Below, one piece after another: positions 41,055 through 49,544 of a stretch of 64,000 nt of DNA (its first letter is position 1; each line of letters opens with the position of its first letter). The position numbers and the translations under genes were made by a program. The notes beneath the pieces are model-generated. The model did not search any database and had not been told where the DNA came from. It worked only from the letters and a program-made list of their open reading frames with translations. This DNA comes from Mucilaginibacter pallidiroseus (GTDB lineage: Bacteria; Bacteroidota; Bacteroidia; Sphingobacteriales; Sphingobacteriaceae), in assembly GCF_007846085.1 (NCBI RefSeq), contig NZ_VOEJ01000010.1, forward strand, positions 62,001 through 126,000. Reading direction: 5' to 3'.

Positions 41055-41885
41055 CTATTCATAATCTATCAAAAAATCATCGTTGTTGATGAGCTCTAAT
41101 TTCAAGACCGATTGCCAATAGTTTTGGCCGAAGGCGATCTGTTCCTTGCGGATGGTTTCCAATACAAACTGTCTCGTTTCCTGAAGGGTATGGTTTTCAC
41201 GGTAAGGCTCTATAACAGACCGGAAAGTTGTGATCACGGTATCCGCTTCGTCGGAAAAACGCTCATACAGGTTTAATTTGCTGTAGTGATCGACCAGCAA
41301 TGCAAAAAGCCGGGCATCCACTCCGTTCCTGTTCTCCAGGTAAAACGCAGTTGCCATACTGGTAAAACCGATATCGACCGTGACGAACAAATATTGCACG
41401 GCTGGTAATGTATCCAAATAAAGATTTAAAACGGTCCGTTGTCCCGCATTCCGCCATCGGGACCCTTTTCTTGGGTTACAATCGCCGCAACAACACAACA
41501 AATTTTTAGGGTGAACTATAAATTCCGGAAAGTCCCCCTGTGGAACAAAATGATCAAAGGTACTGATGCTGTTGATCGTACAATACTGGCATTTGACGAG
41601 CCTTCCAGATGGTGTTGTTGTTAGCCTGTCTTTAAGTTTGCTCAATGTCGCGCTATCATATTCATATAATTCGCCAAGATCGGCCTTATCCTGGTTCACA
41701 TAACCATGGGCATTCAGAGATTGCAAATCGTTGGCAGCAAAAGACTGATCGTAGCGATCAAAGAGTAAACGCATATTAGCATCCATTGCGGTCAATCTTG
41801 CAACAAGCGCAGCATCGCGTTTCCTTGATCTCACCAGCTCATAAAACGCAAAAGAATCTTCATCATAGGACCTAAGATTCTTCAT
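41055..41885 (-). CDS. ptuB: HNH endonuclease, PtuB-like (Septu)
   Basis: A 276-residue protein with a zinc-ribbon HNH nuclease. It has CxxC at 99-102 (KCQYC), His in FDHFVPQGDFP (H112), Asn in HPKNLL (N128), then CGDCNPRKG (C133, C136, N137). This matches nucleases that work with AAA ATPases in Septu and in retron-linked relatives. Its start overlaps the end of the ATPase gene by 14 bases, as in Septu operons. The N-terminal 90 residues are helical and may bind the ATPase. Confidence 0.83.
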   Translation of the reverse strand: MKNLRSYDEDSFAFYELVRSRKRDAALVARLTAMDANMRLLFDRYDQSFAANDLQSLNAHGYVNQDKADLGELYEYDSATLSKLKDRLTTTPSGRLVKCQYCTINSISTFDHFVPQGDFPEFIVHPKNLLCCCGDCNPRKGSRWRNAGQRTVLNLYLDTLPAVQYLFVTVDIGFTSMATAFYLENRNGVDARLFALLVDHYSKLNLYERFSDEADTVITTFRSVIEPYRENHTLQETRQFVLETIRKEQIAFGQNYWQSVLKLELINNDDFLIDYE

Positions 41886-43809
41886 CTCTGCGTTTTAAAA
41901 GATTTTTAATATAGATCCTTGCGTTAAGGCTTAATGGTACCTCATCAAATTCCAGTAATTCTATAATTTCATCGAAGTTCTTTTGTTTGCGTATTAATTG
42001 CCGGATAATGGTCTTATATTGCTTGTTCACCTCACGGTCACCGAACACCTCATCGGTAAGCACGCCAAGGTTCTCTCCAAAAGATTCAATGCCAATTCTT
42101 CTGATAGAAGGCGCATTTTTTGCACGCTCCATTACATAGACGTTTTTCGAGAACAATTCACGGATGACCAGCGGCGAATGCGTGGCGATCAGGCAATAAG
42201 ATTCAAATTCCTCCACCAATTCGTAAATCGTATTCATCAATTCCACGATCGCATTCGGATGCAAATGGGTTTCCGGTTCGTCATATAAAATGAGAGAATC
42301 CAACCTGATATTGGCAACTACTTGGGTAATAATATACAACAATATACTTTGTCCGGAACTGAGTTTATTTTTGATTGAGTTATAGCCCTCCAGGCTAACT
42401 TTATACTCCCTGGTTTGGCCTTCGGCAGGAAGAATAAAAGCATCAATCACATTCTTTTCAATAAAATTACGGATGACGGAGCGCCATTTAGAGGTTCTGC
42501 CCATTTCCTCTATTTTTTTCCAGTTATGATGAAAACTTAATACCAGGCCACGACTGGACCGAATATCGCCTTCGTCGTCCTTCAGTCCACAATAAACATA
42601 ATTAAAGGTTGCGTTCTTTCGGGGTATCGGATAACTATCGAATACACTGTAAGACACCGCTATGATCTTACTAAATGATGGTATGTGCTGATAAAAATCT
42701 TCAGGATCATTCTTTGCGAAACTATTGGGCAGGCCGGTCATTAGTTGCGTCTTTCCGGTACCATTTTTCCCAATCACGGCAAAGATCCGGTTCGGCAATT
42801 CCCCTGTATTATTAAAATCTAAGTTGATCCGGACCGGCACTTCGCTGTAGGCAGGTTTGAACCGGTAATCAAAACTATATAGGCGTTCCATATCTGCCCC
42901 CTGAAGCCTTGGTTTGAGTTCTCGCAGTAATCGTTCGGCTTGATCTGATCGCAGCAATGATGATTTAAAGTTCGAATTTCTGGCGAAACGGTCATGAATA
43001 TCTGGGAAATAAGCCGCATCCTGTAAGGCGAACAAAAGGCCGATCATTCTAAAATCCTTAAAATACGATCGCAGTGAAAAATAAAATTCGTCGCTAAAGG
43101 AAAGTGAGCAAAAGACATCAGGCAACTGGTAAAACCGATCGGGCAAATATTCCCAGGTAACCAGTTCTGTTTCGTGAATGATCTTGGTACGGCCTAAGTT
43201 TGTCCAGCCCCCGTCATCGTGAATAGCAAGAGTAAATATAGAGACCACGCTGTAATCATTCCAGCCCTTGTTAGGCGTTAGCGTGAAATAAGTTTTATCT
43301 TTGGGACTGACGGAACCGGACTTTACTACATAAAAAGGAATATTATTTTTAGAAACGCCGGGAGGCAGATCTTGCACCTCTTCCAAGGTATATACTTTTT
43401 GGATAGGATAACCAAGATCATTATGATCTTCAATGACCAGTCTTAATTTGTCCCGTTTCAGTTCGGCATCAATCTGAGCGCTCAAGCCGATCAAATAATC
43501 AACGTCGGCGTAATGATCAGGCGATAAGAAACTTTCGATAAATACTTTAAAATCGGTGCTTTCCCCAAACAGGTCCAGCCGGTCGGTGAACAAGTAATCT
43601 GTTTCCCAATCATTGTTCCGAAAATAATGCTGGATAATATCGCCGTAGGCATCATCATAGCGATTATCAGTCGATGGCATATCATGCAGGTCCCAAATGC
43701 TGTTGAGCAGTTCAATGGCTTCATCGCCTCTTTCATTATTAAAGATGCGGTGCCATTCGTTTACCAGTAATTTAAAGACGTTGGTTTTCGAAGCTTTGGA
43801 AAATGTCAC
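41872..43809 (-). CDS. ptuA: AAA ATPase, PtuA-like, with AbiJ-like N-terminal region
   Basis: A 645-residue ATPase. Residues 345-645 hold the SMC/OLD-type ATPase: Walker A FAVIGKNGTGKTQLM (344-358), signature NKLSSGQSILLYI (481-493), Walker B LILYDEPETHLHPNA, and a switch histidine in LIATHSPLVIREL. Residues 1-80 (WHRIFNNERGDEAIELLNSIWDLHDMPSTDNRYDDAYGDIIQHY) resemble the N-terminal domain of AbiJ-type abortive infection proteins, and about 265 more residues precede the ATPase. Standard PtuA is shorter and starts almost directly with the ATPase. It is expected to sense phage and unleash the HNH nuclease encoded next. Confidence 0.83.
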   Translation of the reverse strand: MTFSKASKTNVFKLLVNEWHRIFNNERGDEAIELLNSIWDLHDMPSTDNRYDDAYGDIIQHYFRNNDWETDYLFTDRLDLFGESTDFKVFIESFLSPDHYADVDYLIGLSAQIDAELKRDKLRLVIEDHNDLGYPIQKVYTLEEVQDLPPGVSKNNIPFYVVKSGSVSPKDKTYFTLTPNKGWNDYSVVSIFTLAIHDDGGWTNLGRTKIIHETELVTWEYLPDRFYQLPDVFCSLSFSDEFYFSLRSYFKDFRMIGLLFALQDAAYFPDIHDRFARNSNFKSSLLRSDQAERLLRELKPRLQGADMERLYSFDYRFKPAYSEVPVRINLDFNNTGELPNRIFAVIGKNGTGKTQLMTGLPNSFAKNDPEDFYQHIPSFSKIIAVSYSVFDSYPIPRKNATFNYVYCGLKDDEGDIRSSRGLVLSFHHNWKKIEEMGRTSKWRSVIRNFIEKNVIDAFILPAEGQTREYKVSLEGYNSIKNKLSSGQSILLYIITQVVANIRLDSLILYDEPETHLHPNAIVELMNTIYELVEEFESYCLIATHSPLVIRELFSKNVYVMERAKNAPSIRRIGIESFGENLGVLTDEVFGDREVNKQYKTIIRQLIRKQKNFDEIIELLEFDEVPLSLNARIYIKNLLKRRDEES

Positions 43810-43859
43810 TGTATAATTGCAATAAGATTTGAGATACTACAAATGTTAAAAATAATTCA

Positions 43860-45083
43860 TTAATGTGATAACTTGCTCTGAAGCATTTTCATATCTTCTT
43901 TCAACTTTCGTTCGACCACCTTTGCATATATCTGGGTAGTCGTAATTTTCGTGTGTCCCAAGATTTTACTGACTGTTTCAATTGGTACACCGTTAGACAA
44001 CGTTACCGTTGTAGCGAAAGTATGCCTGGCGATATGAAACGTAACATTCTTAAGAATGTCGCAACGGTCCGCTATCTCCTTTAGATAACTATTCACCTTC
44101 TGATTGGATATCTTTGGAAACACCCGACCATCATATAAAGCGCGCTCATTATCTTTGTACTTGTCAAGAATTGTTAAAGCTTTCGGTAACAGCGGTACGA
44201 TTACAGGTATTAAGGTCTTTTCCCTGCATGTCCTGATCCATCGGTCACCATCAGCACCAGTAACAATATGTTCGGGCTCAAGATTGCTTACATCCACAAA
44301 GGACAGTCCGGTATAGCAGCAGAACACAAACATGTCCCTGACCATTTCCAAACGTTCAATTCCAAACTTTTTCTCTTCTATGGCTTTTAGTTCTACTTCG
44401 GAAAGCTGCTCCCTGTTCACCTTTTGGATCTTCAATTTGTAAGTAGCAAAAGGGTCGTTACTAATCCATTGAAGATTGTGAGCTAGGTTAACCATTTTTT
44501 TTAGGCGTATGATATGTTTCATAACACCGTTGTTATTAAGTGGCTTTTGATGATCTTTCGGTTTATGGTTTCTCAAAAAAACTTCAAAGTCTTTCACAAA
44601 CTTATAATCCAGTTGATGCAGGTAAATGTCACTGGCGTTAAATTGTATGTTCAAAAACTTGATCAAATAGCGCTGGGTGACATAATAGTGCTTTAAGGTA
44701 CTCCACTTCAAGTCAGTAGTAGAAGATTCATTGTGGTAGCTAAAAAGACGACTCATGGAATAAACTTCCTGTTCAGCACCGAGATACAAATCTTTAACGG
44801 CTTTTGCCGACAGCATTTTTCTTTTTAACTGTAACTCTTTATAACTACTGCCAATGGCCAACCGAACTTCCTCCAGGTAATTGTTAATGGATTTGACTTC
44901 ATCCTTGTTTCCCTTGGCTGTGCCCTTACCGCTATCCCAATTTTTAGGATCAACGTTTTGCTTTAAGGCGATGTAAGCACGCTGGCGATTAACGGTCACG
45001 CATGCATAAATAGGCTCTTTTCCGTCTTTGGCTTTGTCGGGACGGGTGGTAAAATGAATACCGAACGACTGTGATGTTTGCAT
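43860..45083 (-). CDS. int: Tyrosine integrase of the ICE (IntDOT-like)
   Basis: A 407-residue site-specific recombinase. An N-terminal arm-binding domain (VTVNRQRAYIALKQNVDPKNWD) and a SAM-like core-binding domain precede the catalytic domain. That domain shows HIARHTFAT (H-x-x-R), ILGHTKITTTQIYAKV (H and the nucleophile Tyr). In the first-arginine box the sequence reads CCYTGLSFVDVSNLE, with serine in place of Arg, as known for IntDOT. It integrates and excises the element and lies about 290 bases from the tRNA-like attachment sequence. Confidence 0.93.
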   Translation of the reverse strand: MQTSQSFGIHFTTRPDKAKDGKEPIYACVTVNRQRAYIALKQNVDPKNWDSGKGTAKGNKDEVKSINNYLEEVRLAIGSSYKELQLKRKMLSAKAVKDLYLGAEQEVYSMSRLFSYHNESSTTDLKWSTLKHYYVTQRYLIKFLNIQFNASDIYLHQLDYKFVKDFEVFLRNHKPKDHQKPLNNNGVMKHIIRLKKMVNLAHNLQWISNDPFATYKLKIQKVNREQLSEVELKAIEEKKFGIERLEMVRDMFVFCCYTGLSFVDVSNLEPEHIVTGADGDRWIRTCREKTLIPVIVPLLPKALTILDKYKDNERALYDGRVFPKISNQKVNSYLKEIADRCDILKNVTFHIARHTFATTVTLSNGVPIETVSKILGHTKITTTQIYAKVVERKLKEDMKMLQSKLSH

Positions 45084-45315
45084 AAAATTTAATTTTTGAG
45101 TTTAAATGTTTCATACTTCATCCCATTTTTTGAGGTAACATACAGGTAACACAAATACAAGCCGCTTTTAAACAACTTTTATCGCTGTAACTAAATGAAT
45201 TCCAATTACTTGAATCGATTTGTGTTACCTAAGTTAAAAACAAAAAACAGGTAGTCGGATAGGTAACGAGAACTTAGGCTTTACAAAGGGTTGGAAAGGG
45301 GATAATTAATGAAAA

Positions 45316-45344
45316 AACCCCTTAAATCAGCGATTTAAGGGGTT
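45316..45344 (-). terminator. Intrinsic terminator between attachment site and integrase
   Basis: AACCCCTTAAATC-AGC-GATTTAAGGGGTT is a perfect 13-bp stem with a 3-base loop. In the minus direction it runs into TTTTTTC. It lies just downstream of the tRNA 3'-like fragment on the same strand, and would end tRNA transcription and shield the integrase. Confidence 0.8.
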
Positions 45345-45375
45345 CAAAAGTGTAGAGCTTATCTACTTTGTGCGC

Positions 45376-45393
45376 CCACCTGGGCTCGAACCT
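45376..45393 (-). repeat. 18-bp tRNA T-arm-like sequence, candidate att copy 1
   Basis: Minus-strand AGGTTCGAGCCCAGGTGG continues to GGCGCA, which looks like the T-loop and 3' acceptor end of a tRNA, and stands beside the integrase gene. No 5' tRNA half is present to the right. The same 18 bases occur at 52082-52099. Confidence 0.6.
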
Positions 45394-46337
45394 TAACTTA
45401 TAGTAAATTGATAGCCAATTTATTATGTATCTTGAAAACATCAAGGTTACGGAATAGGTTTCGTAACCGATAAGCACAAATATAATGAACTAAATTGTTA
45501 TTGTTAATGAGACTTTTCAAGACAAAGTATAGCCATAACAATACATGAACCCCGAATATGTAATAATACTCGAATAAAAATAAATGTCCAGAATTGTTTC
45601 GCACATCTTACAATACAATACTTATAAATTTTTGCGGAATCAGCAATGATTACTCCAGCTAATTGGTTTGATAAACTTCTTAATAATTCCTTGAAGTCAG
45701 ATGAGATTATAAATCAGCGCCCGAAGATTTACGATGCTCTTTCCAGTCACGTTGCTTAATAATCCTCGTTTTGATTGCTTCGAAAAACTCAAATACAAAA
45801 TTTTCCGTTCTAAAAATAGGCAAAGAGCAAATTTATACGTGTCAACAAATTCTTGAGCGGACAGTCATTTCGAAATGGTTTGCTATGTAGATAATATTAC
45901 TTACCGATAGTCAATTTAAAAAGCCCGGCCGGTAGGCCAGGCAACTTAGGGCTTCTTAATCAATATTCAACTTTTATACAACGCACCACGTCAAAAGTTA
46001 TTTAACAAAAAAACTTCTAAGCTTTTTATAGCCAAGAAGTTTAAATATTGATCAAAGAATCCCCATTCAATGATTTTGTAAATGTGGACAATTGTTAGTA
46101 ACTTTTTCACTTTTTTGTTTAATTAAGAATTAAATGTACTGTATTTGTTACAACCTACTAAATTTATAGGTGACAGATAAATTACTCAGCTATAATATTT
46201 TTTAGATGTTGTAACAAATAACTGCCCTTGTTGTATAAACTACACCATATTTAACTTTAAGTTAATACAATGGTACAACTATTAGCTATATATTAATTTA
46301 CGAGAGATATTAATCCATATGTTTGCATCACACTAAC
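45394..46337. other. AT-rich non-coding interval
   Basis: About 940 bases without a convincing gene. It contains hairpins: GGTTACG/CGTAACC at 45445-45468, AAGCCC/GGGCTT at 45921-45954, and AAACTTCT/AGAAGTTT at 46011-46042, the last followed by a T-run on the minus strand. The only frame (45398-45604) is low-complexity and probably not a gene. Confidence 0.5.
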
Positions 46338-46712
46338 ATGGAAAAACATAACGGGCAAATAACCGAATACCTGGTAAGGAAGAACGGTTTTAGCATTACT
46401 GAGCTTGCTATAGCTCTAAATGTAAATAGAAGAAGTATATATAATTACTTTCAAAATAAGCATCTGAAATATGATGTGATGTTAAAGATAGGACGAATCA
46501 TTCGACATGATTTCAGCCAGGAATTCCCGGAATACTTTACTTCTGAAGAGTTTGAAGTGTCAAACAAGCAATTTTCTCCAAACGTACTGAGTGCCCAAAA
46601 TCAATCAACCGAAAACGAAATATGGAAGGATAAATACATTGATCTATTGGAAAAACACCAGCAACTTCTATTAAGCCAAATTGCAAAAAACGACAACTTA
46701 TGCTTAATTTAA
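46338..46712 (+). CDS. Helix-turn-helix regulator
   Basis: A 124-residue protein starting MEKHNGQITEYLVRKNGFSITELAIALNVNRRSIYNYFQNKHLK, a helix-turn-helix of the XRE or similar class at about residues 15-45, with a C-terminal coiled-coil-like tail (EIWKDKYIDLLEKHQQLLLSQ). Proteins of this form are common small regulators in Bacteroidota. An in-frame ATG five codons upstream overlaps a TATGTTTG box at 46318-46325, so the later start is preferred. Confidence 0.75.
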   Translation: MEKHNGQITEYLVRKNGFSITELAIALNVNRRSIYNYFQNKHLKYDVMLKIGRIIRHDFSQEFPEYFTSEEFEVSNKQFSPNVLSAQNQSTENEIWKDKYIDLLEKHQQLLLSQIAKNDNLCLI

Positions 46713-46759
46713 AATAGTCCCGCAAGTTTTGAAGTTTTGGGCCATGCTAAAGGAACCCC

Positions 46760-46975
46760 TTAGTTAAGCGTAACCTTCATCTTATATATGATACCGCTAA
46801 GTATTTCAGCAGCCTGATCTTCATGATTTCGCTTGAGTTTCGAGTAGACACGCTTATATGCTCTCAAGGCATATCTGCGTTTCATTAGTCGTTTTTGTGG
46901 CGTAAGAGCTGCTTTATGCAATAGTAATTCCTCATGCAGCTTCTTTGAGTCTTCGAGAGTTCTTTCAAAGTTCAT
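46760..46975 (-). CDS. Small basic hypothetical protein
   Basis: A 71-residue lysine- and arginine-rich helical protein (LTPQKRLMKRRYALRAYKRVYSKLKRNHEDQAAEIL). It has no known domain. It is convergent with the HTH gene over a 47-base gap. Codon pattern and absence of other frames make it plausible, but it could be spurious. Confidence 0.45.
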   Translation of the reverse strand: MNFERTLEDSKKLHEELLLHKAALTPQKRLMKRRYALRAYKRVYSKLKRNHEDQAAEILSGIIYKMKVTLN

Positions 46976-47103
46976 ATTAGTAGGGTCTAATGCTGTAAAG
47001 GTAAATCGAAAAAGTGGCAGTTTAAGTCAGGTTTTCGTAACGATATTATAAAGCTAACTTTTAATACTGAAAAACAAGTGGTTATGGGAAAAGAATTTAC
47101 TTA

Positions 47104-47763
47104 TTATGTATTTGCCAGCCTAAGGCCTAGGAATACTGCTATTGATAAGTTAAATATGTCAACGACAATATGCGACATAATAGGATAGATCAATCTTTTG
47201 TCTTTCTGATAAAACCACATCCAGCAATAACCCATAATGAAGGTTGTCACACAGGTAGGAATTAAAATGCGAGGATTAGCAAGCCAGTATGCACCCCATA
47301 AAAAGTAATGAGAGAAGCTAAATAATGCGCCTGAAACTAAATTTAGCTGCATTGGGCTGATAGGTAAGTTTATGAACATACCTCGCCAAAAAGACTCTTC
47401 AAAAAATGGATTGATTGCTGCAAAAACAAAAATGTAAGCGACTGATGACAATGGAACAGCCTGATAATTGCTTATAAACACACCAAACGGAATGAGGGCT
47501 GGAATAATGATACCAAACAGGAACAGCTTAAACTTTGGGAATGGATTTAGTTTAGATCGAGCTATGTCTAACGTAATCCCTAAATTTTTCTTAGCAAACC
47601 ACACGCAAAGTTCAATACTAGCATAGTAAATTCCAAAGGAAGGTATCCATGAGAGACGCATTGGCAGCAAATGTGCGCAAAGCTCAATTACTAACCTTGT
47701 AAAGATTAGGACAAATAAGGGCATAGCATATAAAATGCGGTGACTAGGCAAGGTTGAATTCAT
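47104..47763 (-). CDS. CPBP-family intramembrane metalloprotease
   Basis: A 219-residue protein with about seven membrane segments. The three Abi/CPBP motifs are visible: NPFFEESFWRGMF (EExxxR), FSFSHYFLWG (FxxxH) and PIMSHIVVDIFN (HxxxD/N). Members resemble prenyl-protein endopeptidases; in bacteria some give bacteriocin self-immunity. Its substrate is unknown here. One copy of the 142-bp repeat lies about 150 bases upstream. Confidence 0.85.
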   Translation of the reverse strand: MNSTLPSHRILYAMPLFVLIFTRLVIELCAHLLPMRLSWIPSFGIYYASIELCVWFAKKNLGITLDIARSKLNPFPKFKLFLFGIIIPALIPFGVFISNYQAVPLSSVAYIFVFAAINPFFEESFWRGMFINLPISPMQLNLVSGALFSFSHYFLWGAYWLANPRILIPTCVTTFIMGYCWMWFYQKDKRLIYPIMSHIVVDIFNLSIAVFLGLRLANT

Positions 47764-47916
47764 GGGCTTAAATTTAATAAATTATTCTAACTAGCCCTTC
47801 ACTATCTCCTCATGCCATAACCCAAAGCCGTGCACCTTATATAATGTTTAAGGTTAATTTTGATTGAATAAAAGTCTGCCCTTGTCGTTTATAGATTTGG
47901 TAGTAACATTAATTTG

Positions 47917-48058
47917 AAAGGTCACTAATTCTAATCACTAACAGACAACTATCCTTGCTACCTTTAAATAGTGAAATTATATAGCAATCAAACTTTGGCA
48001 CTAGCATTCATGGACAGATATTAAAAAAGGGTAAATACATCAAACTGTAAAGTGTCCA
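47917..48058. repeat. 142-bp imperfect repeat, copy 1
   Basis: Resembles 49153-49295 along its whole length (for example AAAGGTCA at the left end, ATGGACAG in the middle, AAACTGT then AAGTGTCCA at the right end). It lies upstream of the CPBP gene and downstream of the membrane protein gene. Each copy carries TGGACA/TGTCCA-type inverted half-sites about 45 bases apart. Confidence 0.65.
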
Positions 48059-48116
48059 ACTATCTCGCGCTATAAGAACAGCAGATGACTACATTCTTGA
48101 TGTAACTAATGCTTCT

Positions 48117-48965
48117 TTATGCCATCTGATGAGTTGATAACGCTTTCAAGCGCAATAAGCTAAGGCCAATTAAATATGGCATAATAAAAGGTATTGCAGG
48201 AATTGCGGCTAGATAGCTTGCAATTGATAAAGGCGCAGGTACTGACGAGGGCAATAAGATCAGTATCATTCCTATTACTGCAATAACTAAATACCATTGT
48301 TTAGCTCGGTAGGTCAATACGTTTACCTTATGCAGTGCAATTGCGAATAATGCGGTAGCGCAATATAAAAGCCATACTTCTATAATTGAGATAACGTTAA
48401 AAATCGATTTAATCGGCAGGTACCATTCGGGCCTTTTGCCCTGTGGTAGCGTTACGAAGTACTTAAATACCTCTGTAAGGTAATATCCCCAAAACACCAT
48501 ATTCAAAATAAACAGTGGCATTGCAACACTTATCGCAATAAAACCCAAAGTAGAATAGAATCTTTCACCATAGTTTTCCAATTTTGATTTAAGCAAAGCA
48601 AATCCCATTATAGCAATAACACCTCCAGTTATAAGAATTGTGTACCTGACTTGTTGCTCTGTTGATGTTGCTAGCCAATCAGATATTGTTATTGGCGGTG
48701 GTCCCATACCAGCGAAAATTGGGAATAACATCCAGGGGATGATCAAAAATAAAGCAGCACCGATGTAACTTTCAGCTATAATTCCTTTTTGATTCGATTG
48801 CTGTCTGATTAGCTGCCTTATCGCTACTAGCATTAGACAGGTATTTATGATCCATAAGCACGAATACAATAGAACATTTACATGGCCTATCCCGAACCCT
48901 ACCGCTGCAACTATTGCTGGTACCAGGTATAAGTACGCTAAAATTATTCTTTGCGAAATGCTCAT
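48117..48965 (-). CDS. Multi-pass membrane protein, unknown function
   Basis: A 282-residue protein with about eight membrane helices, such as ILAYLYLVPAIVAAVGFGIG, GAALFLIIPWMLFPIFAGM and WYLVIAVIGMILILLPSSV, and short loops without recognised motifs. It is flanked by the two copies of the 142-bp repeat, of which the right one is upstream of its start. Nothing identifies a transport or enzymatic role. Confidence 0.65.
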   Translation of the reverse strand: MSISQRIILAYLYLVPAIVAAVGFGIGHVNVLLYSCLWIINTCLMLVAIRQLIRQQSNQKGIIAESYIGAALFLIIPWMLFPIFAGMGPPPITISDWLATSTEQQVRYTILITGGVIAIMGFALLKSKLENYGERFYSTLGFIAISVAMPLFILNMVFWGYYLTEVFKYFVTLPQGKRPEWYLPIKSIFNVISIIEVWLLYCATALFAIALHKVNVLTYRAKQWYLVIAVIGMILILLPSSVPAPLSIASYLAAIPAIPFIMPYLIGLSLLRLKALSTHQMA

Positions 48966-49152
48966 GGCTTAATTAACTTAAGCTAAATCTACTGAATATA
49001 TTAAGCTCAATCAATTGAAGAAAGAGCAAAGTGATGAATGTTCATTACCAAGAGGTAATTACTAGTACTCGCAATTAAGTTGAAAGGGGTTGTCCGCAGC
49101 GACATTTACAGATATTATATGCAGATAAAGTTGGTGCAAATCACCTCATTTA

Positions 49153-49295
49153 AAAGGTCATTAGTTCTGTAATAGGCATTCGATTATCTTTGTTACCTTT
49201 TAATGAGTTAAGGTATAAATCTATCTAAACAAACTTTTTAGCGTATATGGACAGTTATTATGAAACGGTATATACCCCAAACTGTGAAGTGTCCA
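49153..49295. repeat. 142-bp imperfect repeat, copy 2
   Basis: Second copy, about 190 bases upstream of the start of the leftward membrane protein gene. Contains TATCTTTG, an exact -7 type box on the plus strand (49186-49193), which is less well kept in copy 1 (TATCCTTG). The rest of the 48966-49544 interval shows no gene. Confidence 0.65.
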
Positions 49296-49544
49296 TACCC
49301 AATTCGGGATTTATCACCACTATAAAAGCTATATCTCCATATTTCTAAATTGATACTTCAGAGTGCTCCCGTTTTAAGTTGTTAGGCTTAATGGAAATTA
49401 TACATAAACCCAATTAAGTATGAATATTAGTACTAACGTTTTTGCTTAGTTATAAATAGCATACTAAATTTATGCCTTTTAATTAACATCTTTAAGCAGA
49501 AGCTTAATTAAACAAAGCCTAAAAACCTATTAGATCAACTCATC

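Larger units (their letters stand above)
9800..45393. mobile_element. CTnDOT-type integrative and conjugative element (left bound uncertain)
   Basis: This interval contains all parts of a conjugative element: a tyrosine integrase at one end, mobA/relaxase/coupling ATPase, rteC, traE to traN, a candidate oriT, toxin-antitoxin and defence cargo. The right end is placed at the tRNA-like 18-bp sequence beyond the integrase. I could not find a matching left repeat. The start is set at the first hairpin after the DUF5677-like gene only for convenience, and the ars island could also be cargo. Confidence 0.65.

Noticed and set aside
41055..43809. Retron with Septu-type effectors
   Set aside because: No reverse transcriptase gene or msr-msd structure lies nearby.
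45361..45393. Possible intact tRNA gene
   Set aside because: Only the T-loop and 3' acceptor-like part is present; no anticodon or D arm can be found to the right, and the T-stem is mispaired.
45398..45604. 68-aa minus-strand frame
   Set aside because: Low-complexity, AT-rich, begins inside the att-like region and matches nothing; no ribosome binding site.
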